The notes beneath the pieces are model-generated. The model was given only the letters and a program-made list of their open reading frames with translations. It was not told the origin of the DNA and did no database searches. A stretch of 64,000 nucleotides of DNA, taken from NCBI GenBank assembly GCA_022652735.1, contig JALCRP010000001.1, forward strand, positions 124,001-188,000, in the 5' to 3' direction. Both the position numbers and the translations under genes were made by a program. This DNA is from Faecalibacterium sp. GTDB taxonomy: Bacteria; Bacillota; Clostridia; Oscillospirales; Ruminococcaceae. Positions 7,087 to 15,797 of this stretch are shown piece after piece (positions within the stretch are counted from its first letter, which is position 1; each line of letters starts with the position of its first letter).

Positions 7087-8640
7087 TCAGAACTTTCCCC
7101 CGCTGTTTTTTCCGGCTGTGGCGGAGAAGGCAAAAGAAATGGTGATATTTTTATTTTCGTCCACTTCGATCCGCCGGATCAGGCGGTGCAGCTGGGCTTT
7201 ATAGAGATGCTCGAAACGCAAAAGCTGCCGAATGCGCGTTTTGGCCGTTTCGAGGTCCATCAGCTGCGGCTTTTGGCCTAGGATGGCGTCCAGCCGGCTT
7301 GCCAGCGCATTTTCCTCCTGCCGCAGGCTGTCCGCGATCTCGCGGAATTCCGTTTCCGTCAAAAGCTCGTTTGCCTTATCCTGATAGGCGCTTACCCGTG
7401 TGAGCTGTATCTTTTTGAGCCGTGCGCGGATTCGGTTTTCCTCGCGCTGCGCCGGGCCGGCCTTGTGCTGTGCGTCAATTTTTTGCTGCGCCATTTGGTC
7501 AATGTCGGCGGCGGAAGCCGCCGCGGCACACAGCTGCTCCCGCACGGCATCCAGCAGCGCATCTTCGCGGATATAGTGCCCGGTGCACAGATGCAGCCCG
7601 GGGTTGCGGCTATAATTATAGCAAGTCATGTAGAAGTGCCCGCCGATGAGATGCGCGTACATTTTGGCGCCGCATTCGGCGCAGTAGGTAATGCCCGTAA
7701 GCAGATGCTCCTGACGGCCGGCGGCGGTATAGCTGCGGCTTTGCAGCATCTGCTGCGCCGCATCGAAATCCTCCCGGCTTACAAGGCCCTCGTGTGTGCC
7801 CGGGACAACGATCCATTGCGAAACGGCAACTTTTTTTGCCCGGTGCACCTTATAGCTTATCATCTCGGAGGTATGCTGCGTAACGGCGCCGTAATAGGTG
7901 GGCATGGAAAGGATGCGTTTCAGCGTCGTCGCGTTCCAAACGCCGGTAAAGGGCCTGCCGGTCATTTTCTTTTCGGCGGCCGGCGTCGGGATGCCTTCGC
8001 GCGTCAGGCACTTTGCAATATAAGTACGTGTCTCACCCGCCAAAAAGCTGCGGTAGATACGCTGCACAACCGGCGCGGTATCCGCATCCGGCACGATATG
8101 ATATTTATTGTCAGGGTCAATGCGATAGCCATAGGGCGCCGCGCCGCCGAGATATTTCCCGGCGCGCTGCAAAGTGCGCTTTGACCGCACGACCTTCGAG
8201 CTGCAATCCTTGGCGTATACATCGTTCATCAGGTTTTTGAAAATTGTCGGGTCGATGCTTCCGCCGGCCGGCTGGGCGCTGTCGTAGCCATCATTCACGG
8301 CGATATACCGTACCCCCAGCAGCGGAAAGGTTTGCTCCTGCAAAATCCCAACTTCGAGATAGTTGCGGCCCAAGCGGGAAAGATCTGTGGTTGCAAACGT
8401 TTTGATTGCCCCGCTTTGGAGCTTTTGCATAAGGCTTTGAAAGCCCGGCCGGTCAAAATCCGTGCCGGTGTGGCCGTCGTCCTGAAATTCTTCCGTGATC
8501 TGATAGCCCTCGCGGCCGGCCCATTGATAGAGAAAAGTGCGTTGATTGGCAATGGAATTGCTTTCCGCATCCGCCCCGTCTGCCGCGCTGAGCCGCAGGT
8601 AGATGGCGAGCTGCGTCTTTTCCGGCTGTTGCATTTTCAC
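7087..8640 (-). CDS. large serine recombinase of the intervening element
   Basis: 517 residues. The resolvase domain has AIYLRLSAADG (catalytic Ser near residue 18), ANQRTFLYQWAGREGY, DDGHTGTDFDRPGF and TDLSRLGRNYLE. A recombinase domain follows (APYGYRIDPDN, ALTREGIPTP-like, GRPFTGVWNATTLKRILSMPTYYGA). A zinc-ribbon comes next (CAECGAKMYAHLIGG...CYNYSRNPGLHLCTGHY), then a C-terminal coiled coil. This is the TndX/TnpX/skin-recombinase architecture. I read the start as GTG 8640 because GGGGGAG lies seven bases before it. Its GTGA overlaps the stop of the 42-codon gene, so translation is coupled. It is the obvious enzyme for excising the element from the PBP gene. Confidence 0.92.
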   Translation of the reverse strand: MKMQQPEKTQLAIYLRLSAADGADAESNSIANQRTFLYQWAGREGYQITEEFQDDGHTGTDFDRPGFQSLMQKLQSGAIKTFATTDLSRLGRNYLEVGILQEQTFPLLGVRYIAVNDGYDSAQPAGGSIDPTIFKNLMNDVYAKDCSSKVVRSKRTLQRAGKYLGGAAPYGYRIDPDNKYHIVPDADTAPVVQRIYRSFLAGETRTYIAKCLTREGIPTPAAEKKMTGRPFTGVWNATTLKRILSMPTYYGAVTQHTSEMISYKVHRAKKVAVSQWIVVPGTHEGLVSREDFDAAQQMLQSRSYTAAGRQEHLLTGITYCAECGAKMYAHLIGGHFYMTCYNYSRNPGLHLCTGHYIREDALLDAVREQLCAAAASAADIDQMAQQKIDAQHKAGPAQREENRIRARLKKIQLTRVSAYQDKANELLTETEFREIADSLRQEENALASRLDAILGQKPQLMDLETAKTRIRQLLRFEHLYKAQLHRLIRRIEVDENKNITISFAFSATAGKNSGGKF

Positions 8641-8765
8641 GGCGTCGCTCCCCCTTCGATGCGGTCCAGATCCGCATTTCGGATCATGCCTTCCAAAAGG
8701 GCCGCAAGGCTGATCCCGTCGGGTTGGAACGTCACGGTCACGGTTCCGATCATTTTGGCATCCAT
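8637..8765 (-). CDS. 42-residue element protein, possible excision factor
   Basis: A small gene with a perfect AAAGGAGG (8776-8783) 10 bases before ATG 8765. The product begins MDAKMIGTVTVTFQPDG and ends DLDRIEGGATP; no known domain is recognised. It is in the same frame as the truncated PBP, so read-through PBP would end with this peptide. Its TGA overlaps the GTG of the recombinase. Small proteins encoded beside large serine recombinases often set recombination direction; that role is only a hypothesis here. Confidence 0.6.
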   Translation of the reverse strand: MDAKMIGTVTVTFQPDGISLAALLEGMIRNADLDRIEGGATP

Positions 8766-10130
8766 CTTCCGAAATCCTCCTTTGGCAGCGGCTTTTGCCC
8801 GAAAAGCGCTTTTTCCAAAATCGATCATCAAACCCATCCGATCCGCCGTATAGTATTCGCTTTTTTTAGGTTCTGCCGGCAGGTCGATGCCGGTGGCGGT
8901 GCGCAGGCCGAATGCCTCGAAATAGCTGCAAAACGCATCTTTGCCAAGGCGCTGGCCCACTTGGATAAAGCTTTGGTTGCAGCTGTTCATCAGCGCCTGC
9001 GTCAGCGTTTGGGCGCCGTGGCGCTTGTGGTTTGCGCAATGAAAGCGTGTGCCCGCCACATTGATAGATTCGCCGCAGTAAAAGCTCGAATCCGGCGTCA
9101 CCACGCCGGCATCCAGCGCGGAAGAGCAGGTAATCAGCTTAAACACGCTGCCCGGCTCGTACAAATCGCTCACGGCCTTGTTGCGCCACTGTGTCTGCTG
9201 CGCCAGCTGGCGCGCGGCGGCCTGCTCCTCGCCGGAAAGGCTTTCGACATAGGCGCGGGTGCTTTCGTCATAGATCACACGCGGCTGGTTTGGGTCATAC
9301 GCAGGCGTCGTCGACATGGCAAGCACGGCGCCCGTTTTCACGTTCATCACAATCCCTACCGCGCGCGCCGCGACATGGTGCTCCGTTACGGCATACTGCA
9401 AGGCATTTTCAAGATAGTGCTGGATGTTGGAATCCACCGTAAGCACCAACGTGTTGCCCTCTACCGGCTCGTCGATCGTCGCATAGCTTTGCTCCATCGT
9501 AAAGCCCCATGCGTTCGCCGCCGTAAGTACGCGGCCGTTTGTGCCGGTCAGCGTCGTGTTGTATTCCAGCTCAAGCCCCGATACGCCTGCGTTGTCGACA
9601 TTGGTAAAGCCCAGCACAGAGGCCAGAAACTCTCCCTCGGGATAATAGCGCTTGGAATCCTGATTGATAAGGATACCTGTGATGCCGTTTTCCGTGCAGA
9701 AGGCCCGCACGGCATCTGCGGTTTCGCGATCAACGCGGTATCGAAGCAGGCAATCGTTTGAGGCGCGGTCGGAAAACTTTTCAAGCACCTTTGCTTCGTC
9801 CAGCCCCAAAAGTTTTGCCACGCCCGCGGCGGCCTTTTCCACATCCGCATCCGCGATCTCGCGCGGAGAGGCGCGGATCGTCCAGCAGGTTGCGTTGGTG
9901 GCAAGAATTTTGCCGTCGGCGCTGAAAATTTGCCCGCGCGCGGCCGGCACTACCGTATCCCGCAGCTGCTGCCCCGCCGCTTTTTCGGCATACCACGCGC
10001 CCTCGGTGATTTGCAAATAGTAAAGCCGGCCGGCAAGTGTGCCAAAAACCGCCGCCGCCAACAAAATTGCCAGAAGGCGCACCCGCAGGCAAAAGCCCTG
10101 CTCTACGCCTGCCCGCAGCATCTGTTTCAT
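8637..10130 (-). CDS. class B penicillin-binding protein, N-terminal part of an interrupted gene
   Basis: The start is ATG 10130 with GGGAGGG six bases upstream. Residues 15-37 are the membrane anchor, 40-230 the PBP dimerisation domain (GRLYYLQ, RGQIFSADGKILA, YYPEGEFLASVLGFTNVDNAGVSGLELEY). The transpeptidase follows, with active-site SxxK as EPGSVFK (Ser 328) and SxN as SCN (383-385). Host homology stops at residue 432 (TADRM); the remaining 65 codons belong to the inserted element. KSGT is missing, so this product cannot be an active transpeptidase by itself. Joined with 5480-6067 it gives 627 residues. It is a SpoVD/FtsI-like class B enzyme without PASTA. A second class B PBP gene probably lies upstream of murE at the right edge, so this one may be dispensable for vegetative growth. 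Confidence 0.9.
   Translation of the reverse strand: MKQMLRAGVEQGFCLRVRLLAILLAAAVFGTLAGRLYYLQITEGAWYAEKAAGQQLRDTVVPAARGQIFSADGKILATNATCWTIRASPREIADADVEKAAAGVAKLLGLDEAKVLEKFSDRASNDCLLRYRVDRETADAVRAFCTENGITGILINQDSKRYYPEGEFLASVLGFTNVDNAGVSGLELEYNTTLTGTNGRVLTAANAWGFTMEQSYATIDEPVEGNTLVLTVDSNIQHYLENALQYAVTEHHVAARAVGIVMNVKTGAVLAMSTTPAYDPNQPRVIYDESTRAYVESLSGEEQAAARQLAQQTQWRNKAVSDLYEPGSVFKLITCSSALDAGVVTPDSSFYCGESINVAGTRFHCANHKRHGAQTLTQALMNSCNQSFIQVGQRLGKDAFCSYFEAFGLRTATGIDLPAEPKKSEYYTADRMGLMIDFGKSAFRAKAAAKGGFRKMDAKMIGTVTVTFQPDGISLAALLEGMIRNADLDRIEGGATP
8833..8838. repeat. element junction (GATGGG core), PBP 5' side
   Basis: The plus strand reads CCCATC, identical to 6066-6071. On the minus strand the PBP frame passes through GAT CGG ATG GGT here, then leaves PBP homology at once (LMIDFGKSAF...). 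Confidence 0.7.
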
Positions 10131-10143
10131 ACGCAACCCTCCC

Positions 10144-10178
10144 GCAGCAGAATATGCCGCGCAGGCAGCAGAATATGA
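10144..10178 (-). promoter_or_regulatory. sigma-E-like promoter and 13-bp direct repeat before the split PBP gene
   Basis: On the minus strand TCATATT (10172-10178) is 15 bp from CATATTCT (10149-10156). The first matches the Bacillus SigE -35 consensus KMATATT fully; the second matches CATACANT at six of eight positions. The same bases form a direct repeat, CATATTCTGCTGC, at 10144-10156 and 10165-10177. The predicted start would leave only about 12 bases before the ATG, which is short, so the match could also be a by-product of the repeat. Confidence 0.4.
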
Positions 10179-10179
10179 A

Positions 10180-10222
10180 AAAGCAGCGCCCAAACCGCTT
10201 GCCTGCGGCCGGGCGCTGCTTT
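10180..10222 (-). terminator. terminator after polC
   Basis: A perfect 12-bp stem, AAAGCAGCGCCC (10180-10191) with GGGCGCTGCTTT (10211-10222), is followed on the minus strand by a T-run. It separates the polC operon from the PBP gene. Confidence 0.85.
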
Positions 10223-10236
10223 GCTTTCATTTTGTT

Positions 10237-13200
10237 TTAGAAGAAACTCACTTGGCTGCTTTCGGGCAGCGCGCCCAAGGCACCTGCCTCGCGCAGCTTG
10301 TCGATCACGCTTGCGCCGACGCCGCTGGCGGTTTGCAGCTCCTCCACAGAAAGATATTCTTCGCCGTGGATCGTTACCTTTTCCAGCGCTTCCGCTGCCG
10401 CGCCGCCTACGCCGTGCAGCGCCGTAAACGGCAGCCGCACTTTTTCGTCCTCGACGACGTACTTGCTGGCATAGCTTTTGCCAAGCTGAACGGGCAAAAA
10501 CGCATAGCCGCGCTCGAGCATTTCGTTTTCGAGCTGAAGCGAAACCATCAGGTCCTCATCCTTGGCGTTGCGCTCTTCTTTCGGGCCTTTCAGGCGCGCC
10601 TCAATCTCTTTGATATGCTGGCGCGCCACCGTTTTGCCGCCAACGGCAGCCTCGTAATCGATGTCGTCGCCGCGCACGGTAAAGTACACCGCGTAAAACG
10701 CCTGCGGATGGTATACCTTAAACCACATCAGGCGGATGGCAGCCATCAGATAGGCCACCGCATGCGCCTTCGGGAACATATATTTGATTTTCCGGCAGGA
10801 ATCCATATACCAATCGGGCACTTCGTGCTTTTTCATTTCCTCTTCTGCGCCGGGCGGGAATCCATTTTTCGCCACTTTGCCTTTACGGGTCAGCTCCATC
10901 AGCTGGAAAGCCAGCTTCGGCTCAAGGCCCTTATGCAAAAGATAGGTCATGATGCTGTCACGGCAGCCGATCACTTCGGAAATTGTACAGGTGCCGTCCT
11001 TGATGAGATCCTCGGCGTTGCCGTTCCAAACGTCGGTGCCGTGCGAAAGGCCGGAGATCTGGATCAGATCGGAGAAGCTCTTGGGCTGGGCTTCCAGCAG
11101 CATGCCGCGTACAAACGGGGTGCCCAGCTCCGGGATGCCGAACGTGCCCGTCTCGCTTCCGATCTGCTCGGGCGTAACGCCGAGCGCCTCGGGGCTTGTC
11201 AGTAGGCTAATCACGTGCTGATCGTTCATCGGGACGCTATTGATCGGGATGCCCGTATACTCCTCAAAATACTTATAAAATGTCGGCACATCATGGCCCA
11301 ACTCATCGAGCTTCAGCAGCGTATCATGCAGATATTTGAACTCAAAGTGTGTCGTCAGCAAGCCGCCCGCCACATCATCGGCAGGGTGCTGGATGGGGCA
11401 GAAATCGTAGATTTCGTAGGTATCCGGCACAACCACCATGCCGCCGGGGTGCTGGCCCGTGGTGCGCTTTACGCCCGTGCAGCCCAGCGTAAGGCGGTTT
11501 TCCTCGGCGTGGTTGACGGTACGGCCGCGCTCGGCCAGATACTTTTTGACATAGCCGTAGGCAGTTTTATCCTGAATGCCCGAAACCGTGCCCGCCTTGA
11601 ACACGTTTGTTTTGCCAAAAAGCTCTTCCGTATAGCGGTGGACGTTCGATTGATATTCGCCCGAGAAGTTCAGGTCAATATCCGGCTCTTTATCGCCGTA
11701 GAAGCCCAAAAACGTCTCGAACGGGATGTCGTGCCCATCCACGAGCATTTTTTCGCCACAGCACGGGCAGGTTTTATCCGGCAGGTCGAAGCCGTCGGCC
11801 ACGCTGCCGTCCGTCACCCATTCGCTGTGCCGGCACTTCGGGCAAAGGTAATGCGGCGGCAAGCTATTTACCTCGGAAATGCCGGAAAAGTGCGCCACAG
11901 CCGACGAGCCGACGGAGCCACGGCTGCCTACCTGATAGCCGCCCGCATTCGAGAACGCCACAAGCTTGACGGCGATGACATACAAAACGGCATAGCCGTG
12001 GCCGCAGATAGAATCCAGCTCTTTTTTGAGGCGTTTTTCCACGATCTCGGGCAGAGGGTCGCCGTAATCGCGTTTCGCATGCTCCCATGTCGCGGTACGC
12101 AGCTGCTCAACGGCGCCCTCAATGCTCGGCGGATAGGTGCCCTGCGGGATGGCGCGCAGGCACCCGTCGATAGAATCGGCGATCTTGTTCGGGTTTGTAA
12201 CGACGATTTCGATAGCCTTTTCCTTCGGCAGATAGTTAAACTGGTTTAGCATATCCTGCGTTGTACGGTAAAAAAGCGGCGGCTGGTGGTCGGCATCCTT
12301 AAAGCCGCAGCCCGCCTGTAAAACGGCGCGGTAAACGGCATCCTCCGGCTCCTGAAAATGCACGTCGCCCGTGGCGATCACGGGCTTATGCAGGTCCTCG
12401 CCCAGCTTTATCACGGTGCGGTTAAAATCCTTGATGCGTTCTTCGCTGTCAACCTTGCCTTCGCGCAGCATATAGCCGTTGTTGCCCAGCGGCTGAATTT
12501 CCAGCACATCATAATACGCGGCAATTTTTTTCAAATCGTCGTAGCTGCGTTTTTCCATGATGGCACGGTACAACTCGCCCGCCTCGCAGGCGCTCGTCAA
12601 AATCAGGCCCTCGCGGTACTGGTTCAAAATGCTGCGCGGCACACGTGGCTTTTTGAAAAAGTAATTGACATGCGCCTCGCTGACGATCTTGTACAGGTTT
12701 TTTAGGCCAATCTGGTTTTTGACAAGGATGATAAGGTGGAAATATTTCTTCTTCAGTACCTCTTTGTTGCCGCCGAGGCCCGTATTGATCTCGCTGACAC
12801 AGGTAATCTCTTTCTCTTTCAAATCGCCCAGCAGCACACAGAAAATTTGGCCCAGCGCAGCGGCATCCTCGTCGGCGCGGTGCGCATGATAGGTGCCAAG
12901 CTCCAAATGCTTATAGATATTCGGCTGCTTATAGTTGCCCAGCCCCGGGCACAGCGCCTGCGCCATCGTCAGCGTGTCGATGTACGTGCAGTTCCAATCC
13001 ATCGCATGCCGCTGCGCGATGGCGTTCAAAAAGCGGATGTCAAAATTATTGGCGTTGTGCGCCACAAGGATATGATCGCCCGCAAACGCCAAAAACGCGC
13101 GGAACGCATCCTCTTCCTCAGGCGCATCGGCCACCATTTCGTTCGTGATGCCTGTCAGCTCGGTAATTTTGGGCGAGATGGCCTTGGGCGGCTTCACAAA

Positions 13201-14535
13201 CGTATCAAATTTTTGTATGATCTCGCCGTTTTCCACCAGTACGGCGCCGATTTCAGTTAAATACTCGGTGCTTGGGTCAAGGCCCGTCGTCTCGGTATCA
13301 AATACGCAGAACGTGCCCGTCAACGGCGCATCCTGCGCGCCGTACACGCAGGGAATCATATCGTCGACAAAATAGGCCTCACAGCCGTAGATCAGCTTAA
13401 ACGCAGGGTCTGTTTTATGAATTTCTTCGGTAGCCAGCATCGCCTCGGGGTAGCCTTGGCATACGCCGTGATCGGTAATGGCGATAGCCGGATGGCCCAT
13501 GCGGTGCGCCAAGCGGACGATCTGGCCCGGGTCGCAAAAGCCATCCATACTGGAAAGCTTCGTGTGCAGGTGCAGCTCCACGCGCTTGACTGTGGCCGTA
13601 TCCTCCCGCTGGCGGCGCTCAACAAAAAGCACGTCATACGGGTAAACCACATAGTCGTGCTCGTACTTATCGTAGCTGCAATCGCCGCGCACCAGCATGG
13701 TCGTGCCGTTTTTGATGCCTTCCCATTTCGAGGCATCCTCCCCCTCCTGCGCGCGGATCTTGATATTGACAGAGCCAGTATAATCCGTGATAGACACGGT
13801 ATAAATTTTGCGGAAGTTGCCTTTTGTCTCGCTGAAAAACACGTCGCCCCAGATGGTGCACTTACCGCCCTCGCCGCCCAAATCTTTCAGGGGTGTGAGG
13901 TCATGCGGCTTAAACATTTTGCCGTGGAAGATGGTAACGGGCTTGTCCGTCAAATCGAGGCCGTCGACCTTCATAGCCGGGGCGGTATTCTTTTTCTCGA
14001 AAGAGACGACCGGGGCGGCCGTCTTTTTCTCCAGACGTTCTTCCTGTTTTTCCAGCTCGGCCGCATCCGCCGCCGTCACAAGGCGTACCGTCGGTTTCAC
14101 GCCGGTGCGTTGCTCGATGCGCTCGGCCAGCAGGCGCGGAAACTCCACTTCTTCGAGGATTTTTGTGCCAAGGCGCGCCCCGATCGTAATCGTCTCGCCC
14201 TCAAACTGCACACTGGCATGGTCGAGAAAGCCGTTGATCGGTACGCCGTCGCTTTTCATCTCTTCCAGCAGGCTGCGCAGGGCCGCTTCGTCGAGATATG
14301 CATACCCAAAGCGGTTGATGATCTTCAGTGTAAAGCCGTTAAACTCCGGGGCCAGCGAGGCCAATAGCCGCGCGCACAAAGCCGCATCCAGCGGCGCCAC
14401 GCTTTGCAGCGTAAACACAATCTTTTTATCCATGCGGAACATTTCCGCCTGTTCGACGATCACATTGCCAAAGCTGCCGGCAAAGTCGGCGTCCGCCATA
14501 AACTGCGGCCAAAGCTGGGATACAAGCGGTTTCAT
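10237..14535 (-). CDS. polC: DNA polymerase III alpha subunit, PolC type
   Basis: 1432 residues, the usual PolC length. The order is N-terminal domain, OB fold (KIYTVSITDYTGSVNIKI, about 245-330), PHP domain (VELHLHTKLSSMDGF; ITDHGVCQGYP), an embedded DnaQ-type 3'-5' exonuclease (FCVFDTETTGLDPSTEY; VAHNANNFDIRFLN), then PHP continuation. The polymerase core follows, with GSRGSVGSSAVAHFSGISEVN, EPDIDLNFSGEYQ and TTGQHPGGMVVVP, then helix-hairpin-helix. A zinc-binding segment CPKCRHSEW...CPCCGEK sits before the palm. PolC is the main leading-strand replicase in low-GC Gram-positives. It is the last gene of the pyrH-to-polC operon. Confidence 0.97.
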   Translation of the reverse strand: MKPLVSQLWPQFMADADFAGSFGNVIVEQAEMFRMDKKIVFTLQSVAPLDAALCARLLASLAPEFNGFTLKIINRFGYAYLDEAALRSLLEEMKSDGVPINGFLDHASVQFEGETITIGARLGTKILEEVEFPRLLAERIEQRTGVKPTVRLVTAADAAELEKQEERLEKKTAAPVVSFEKKNTAPAMKVDGLDLTDKPVTIFHGKMFKPHDLTPLKDLGGEGGKCTIWGDVFFSETKGNFRKIYTVSITDYTGSVNIKIRAQEGEDASKWEGIKNGTTMLVRGDCSYDKYEHDYVVYPYDVLFVERRQREDTATVKRVELHLHTKLSSMDGFCDPGQIVRLAHRMGHPAIAITDHGVCQGYPEAMLATEEIHKTDPAFKLIYGCEAYFVDDMIPCVYGAQDAPLTGTFCVFDTETTGLDPSTEYLTEIGAVLVENGEIIQKFDTFVKPPKAISPKITELTGITNEMVADAPEEEDAFRAFLAFAGDHILVAHNANNFDIRFLNAIAQRHAMDWNCTYIDTLTMAQALCPGLGNYKQPNIYKHLELGTYHAHRADEDAAALGQIFCVLLGDLKEKEITCVSEINTGLGGNKEVLKKKYFHLIILVKNQIGLKNLYKIVSEAHVNYFFKKPRVPRSILNQYREGLILTSACEAGELYRAIMEKRSYDDLKKIAAYYDVLEIQPLGNNGYMLREGKVDSEERIKDFNRTVIKLGEDLHKPVIATGDVHFQEPEDAVYRAVLQAGCGFKDADHQPPLFYRTTQDMLNQFNYLPKEKAIEIVVTNPNKIADSIDGCLRAIPQGTYPPSIEGAVEQLRTATWEHAKRDYGDPLPEIVEKRLKKELDSICGHGYAVLYVIAVKLVAFSNAGGYQVGSRGSVGSSAVAHFSGISEVNSLPPHYLCPKCRHSEWVTDGSVADGFDLPDKTCPCCGEKMLVDGHDIPFETFLGFYGDKEPDIDLNFSGEYQSNVHRYTEELFGKTNVFKAGTVSGIQDKTAYGYVKKYLAERGRTVNHAEENRLTLGCTGVKRTTGQHPGGMVVVPDTYEIYDFCPIQHPADDVAGGLLTTHFEFKYLHDTLLKLDELGHDVPTFYKYFEEYTGIPINSVPMNDQHVISLLTSPEALGVTPEQIGSETGTFGIPELGTPFVRGMLLEAQPKSFSDLIQISGLSHGTDVWNGNAEDLIKDGTCTISEVIGCRDSIMTYLLHKGLEPKLAFQLMELTRKGKVAKNGFPPGAEEEMKKHEVPDWYMDSCRKIKYMFPKAHAVAYLMAAIRLMWFKVYHPQAFYAVYFTVRGDDIDYEAAVGGKTVARQHIKEIEARLKGPKEERNAKDEDLMVSLQLENEMLERGYAFLPVQLGKSYASKYVVEDEKVRLPFTALHGVGGAAAEALEKVTIHGEEYLSVEELQTASGVGASVIDKLREAGALGALPESSQVSFF

Positions 14536-14639
14536 GGATGACGACCTTTCCTTTCCGACGATGCAAGCGCCTGCCGGCCGGCGATGGGCGCAGCGCCTTT
14601 TCGTTAAAACTTCAAAGCGCCGATTGCGCAGGGCGCAGT

Positions 14640-15683
14640 TTACAGTTTTTCAATTTCCTCCATCAGCTGGCCGACAATGTCGCCCGTCAGCTTGCGTACC
14701 GGTGTACCGTGTACAAACAAAAGCGCCTCGCCTTTGCCGCCGGCAATGCCGATGTCGGCTTCGCGCGCCTCGCCGGGGCCGTTGACAACGCAGCCCATCA
14801 CGGCCACTTTGATGGATTTTTTGCAGCCTTTTAGGCGGCGTTCTACTTCGTTGGCGATCTCGGTGCAGGGGTACTGTGTACGCCCGCATGTCGGGCAGGT
14901 AATCACTTCCGGCCCGGCCACCGGGAAACCGACGGCGCGCAGGATATTGTATCCGGCCTCTACCTCTTTTTCCGGCGTGTCGGCCAGCGAAACGCGGATG
15001 GTATCGCCGATGCCCTCCAACAGCATCCCGCCGATGCCCATGCCGGATTTGATAAGGCCCATCTGATAGGTACCGGCTTCTGTCACGCCCACATGCAGCG
15101 GGTAATCCGTCTGGGCGCTCAAAAGGCGGTAGGCTGCCATCATGCGCGGCACATTGCTGCTTTTGATGGAGATCACAATATTGGAAAAATCATGCTTTTC
15201 CAAAAGATGCACATGGTAAAGTGCGCTTTCCACCATCGCCTCGGGCACAGGGGCGCCGTACTTGGCCAAGATGTGCTTTTCCAAACTGCCGCCATTGACC
15301 CCGATGCGGATGGGGATGTTTTTTTCGCGGCAGGCTTTCGCCACCTCGGCCACATGCTCGTCATCGCCGATATTGCCCGGGTTAATGCGGATTTTATCCG
15401 CGCCCGCCGCCACGGCCGCCAGCGCGGCCTGATAATCAAAATGAATATCCGCCACAAGCGGAATATCCACGGCCTCTTTGATGGCCGCCACCACGCGGGC
15501 ATCCTCGGGGGCGGGGCAGGTCACGCGCAAAATTTGGCAGCCGGCCTCGGCGCAGCGCTTCGCCTGTGCCACATTGCCCGCCACATCCTCAATCGGCACG
15601 TTCAGCATCGTCTGCACGGCGATCGGATGGTTCCCGCCGATCGTCAGCCCGCCGATCGTTACTTCCCGTTTTTGCTGCCGCAT
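14640..15683 (-). CDS. ispG: 4-hydroxy-3-methylbut-2-en-1-yl diphosphate synthase
   Basis: About 347 residues from ATG 15683, chosen because GGGAGG lies eight bases before it. The product starts REVTIGGLTIGGNHPIAVQTMLN and has the TIM-barrel segments typical of IspG/GcpE (VADIHFDYQAALAA, KIRINPGNIG, GVNGGSLE). The C-terminal [4Fe-4S] ligands are CPTCGRTQYPC plus a later Glu, and NGPGEAREADIGIAGG follows. It makes HMBPP from MEcPP in the MEP isoprenoid pathway, working with Dxr encoded nearby. Confidence 0.96.
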   Translation of the reverse strand: MRQQKREVTIGGLTIGGNHPIAVQTMLNVPIEDVAGNVAQAKRCAEAGCQILRVTCPAPEDARVVAAIKEAVDIPLVADIHFDYQAALAAVAAGADKIRINPGNIGDDEHVAEVAKACREKNIPIRIGVNGGSLEKHILAKYGAPVPEAMVESALYHVHLLEKHDFSNIVISIKSSNVPRMMAAYRLLSAQTDYPLHVGVTEAGTYQMGLIKSGMGIGGMLLEGIGDTIRVSLADTPEKEVEAGYNILRAVGFPVAGPEVITCPTCGRTQYPCTEIANEVERRLKGCKKSIKVAVMGCVVNGPGEAREADIGIAGGKGEALLFVHGTPVRKLTGDIVGQLMEEIEKL

Positions 15684-15797
15684 TCTTCTATCCTCCCGGG
15701 GCATCCCCCTATGGCCGCGCCGCGCATTTTCTCAATGGCAAAAACGCCGCGCCGCCCCCTGAAACGTTGCCCGGCCGCCCCAAGGCGGCCGCGCTTT

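Larger units (their letters stand above)
6066..8838 (-). mobile_element. 2.77-kb skin-like intervening element inside a PBP gene
   Basis: The element carries, in one direction, a 42-codon gene, a large serine recombinase and a CwlD-like amidase, then its own terminator just inside the far end. It splits a penicillin-binding protein gene between its SxN and KSGT motifs. The ends share only GATGGG, as expected for serine recombinases with short crossover cores. Precise excision gives the codons GAT CGG ATG GGC CCT GTC GAG, i.e. D-R-M-G-P-V-E, restoring the conserved GPVELA motif. The arrangement is that of prophage-remnant skin elements in sporulating Firmicutes. The boundaries are read directly; programmed excision is inferred. 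Confidence 0.85.

Noticed and set aside
5480..10130. Plain pseudogenisation of the PBP gene by a random transposon
   Set aside because: The two halves join without loss or gain of a base in frame, both show no decay, and the element's only enzymes are a recombinase and an amidase. Ordinary insertion remains possible but explains less.
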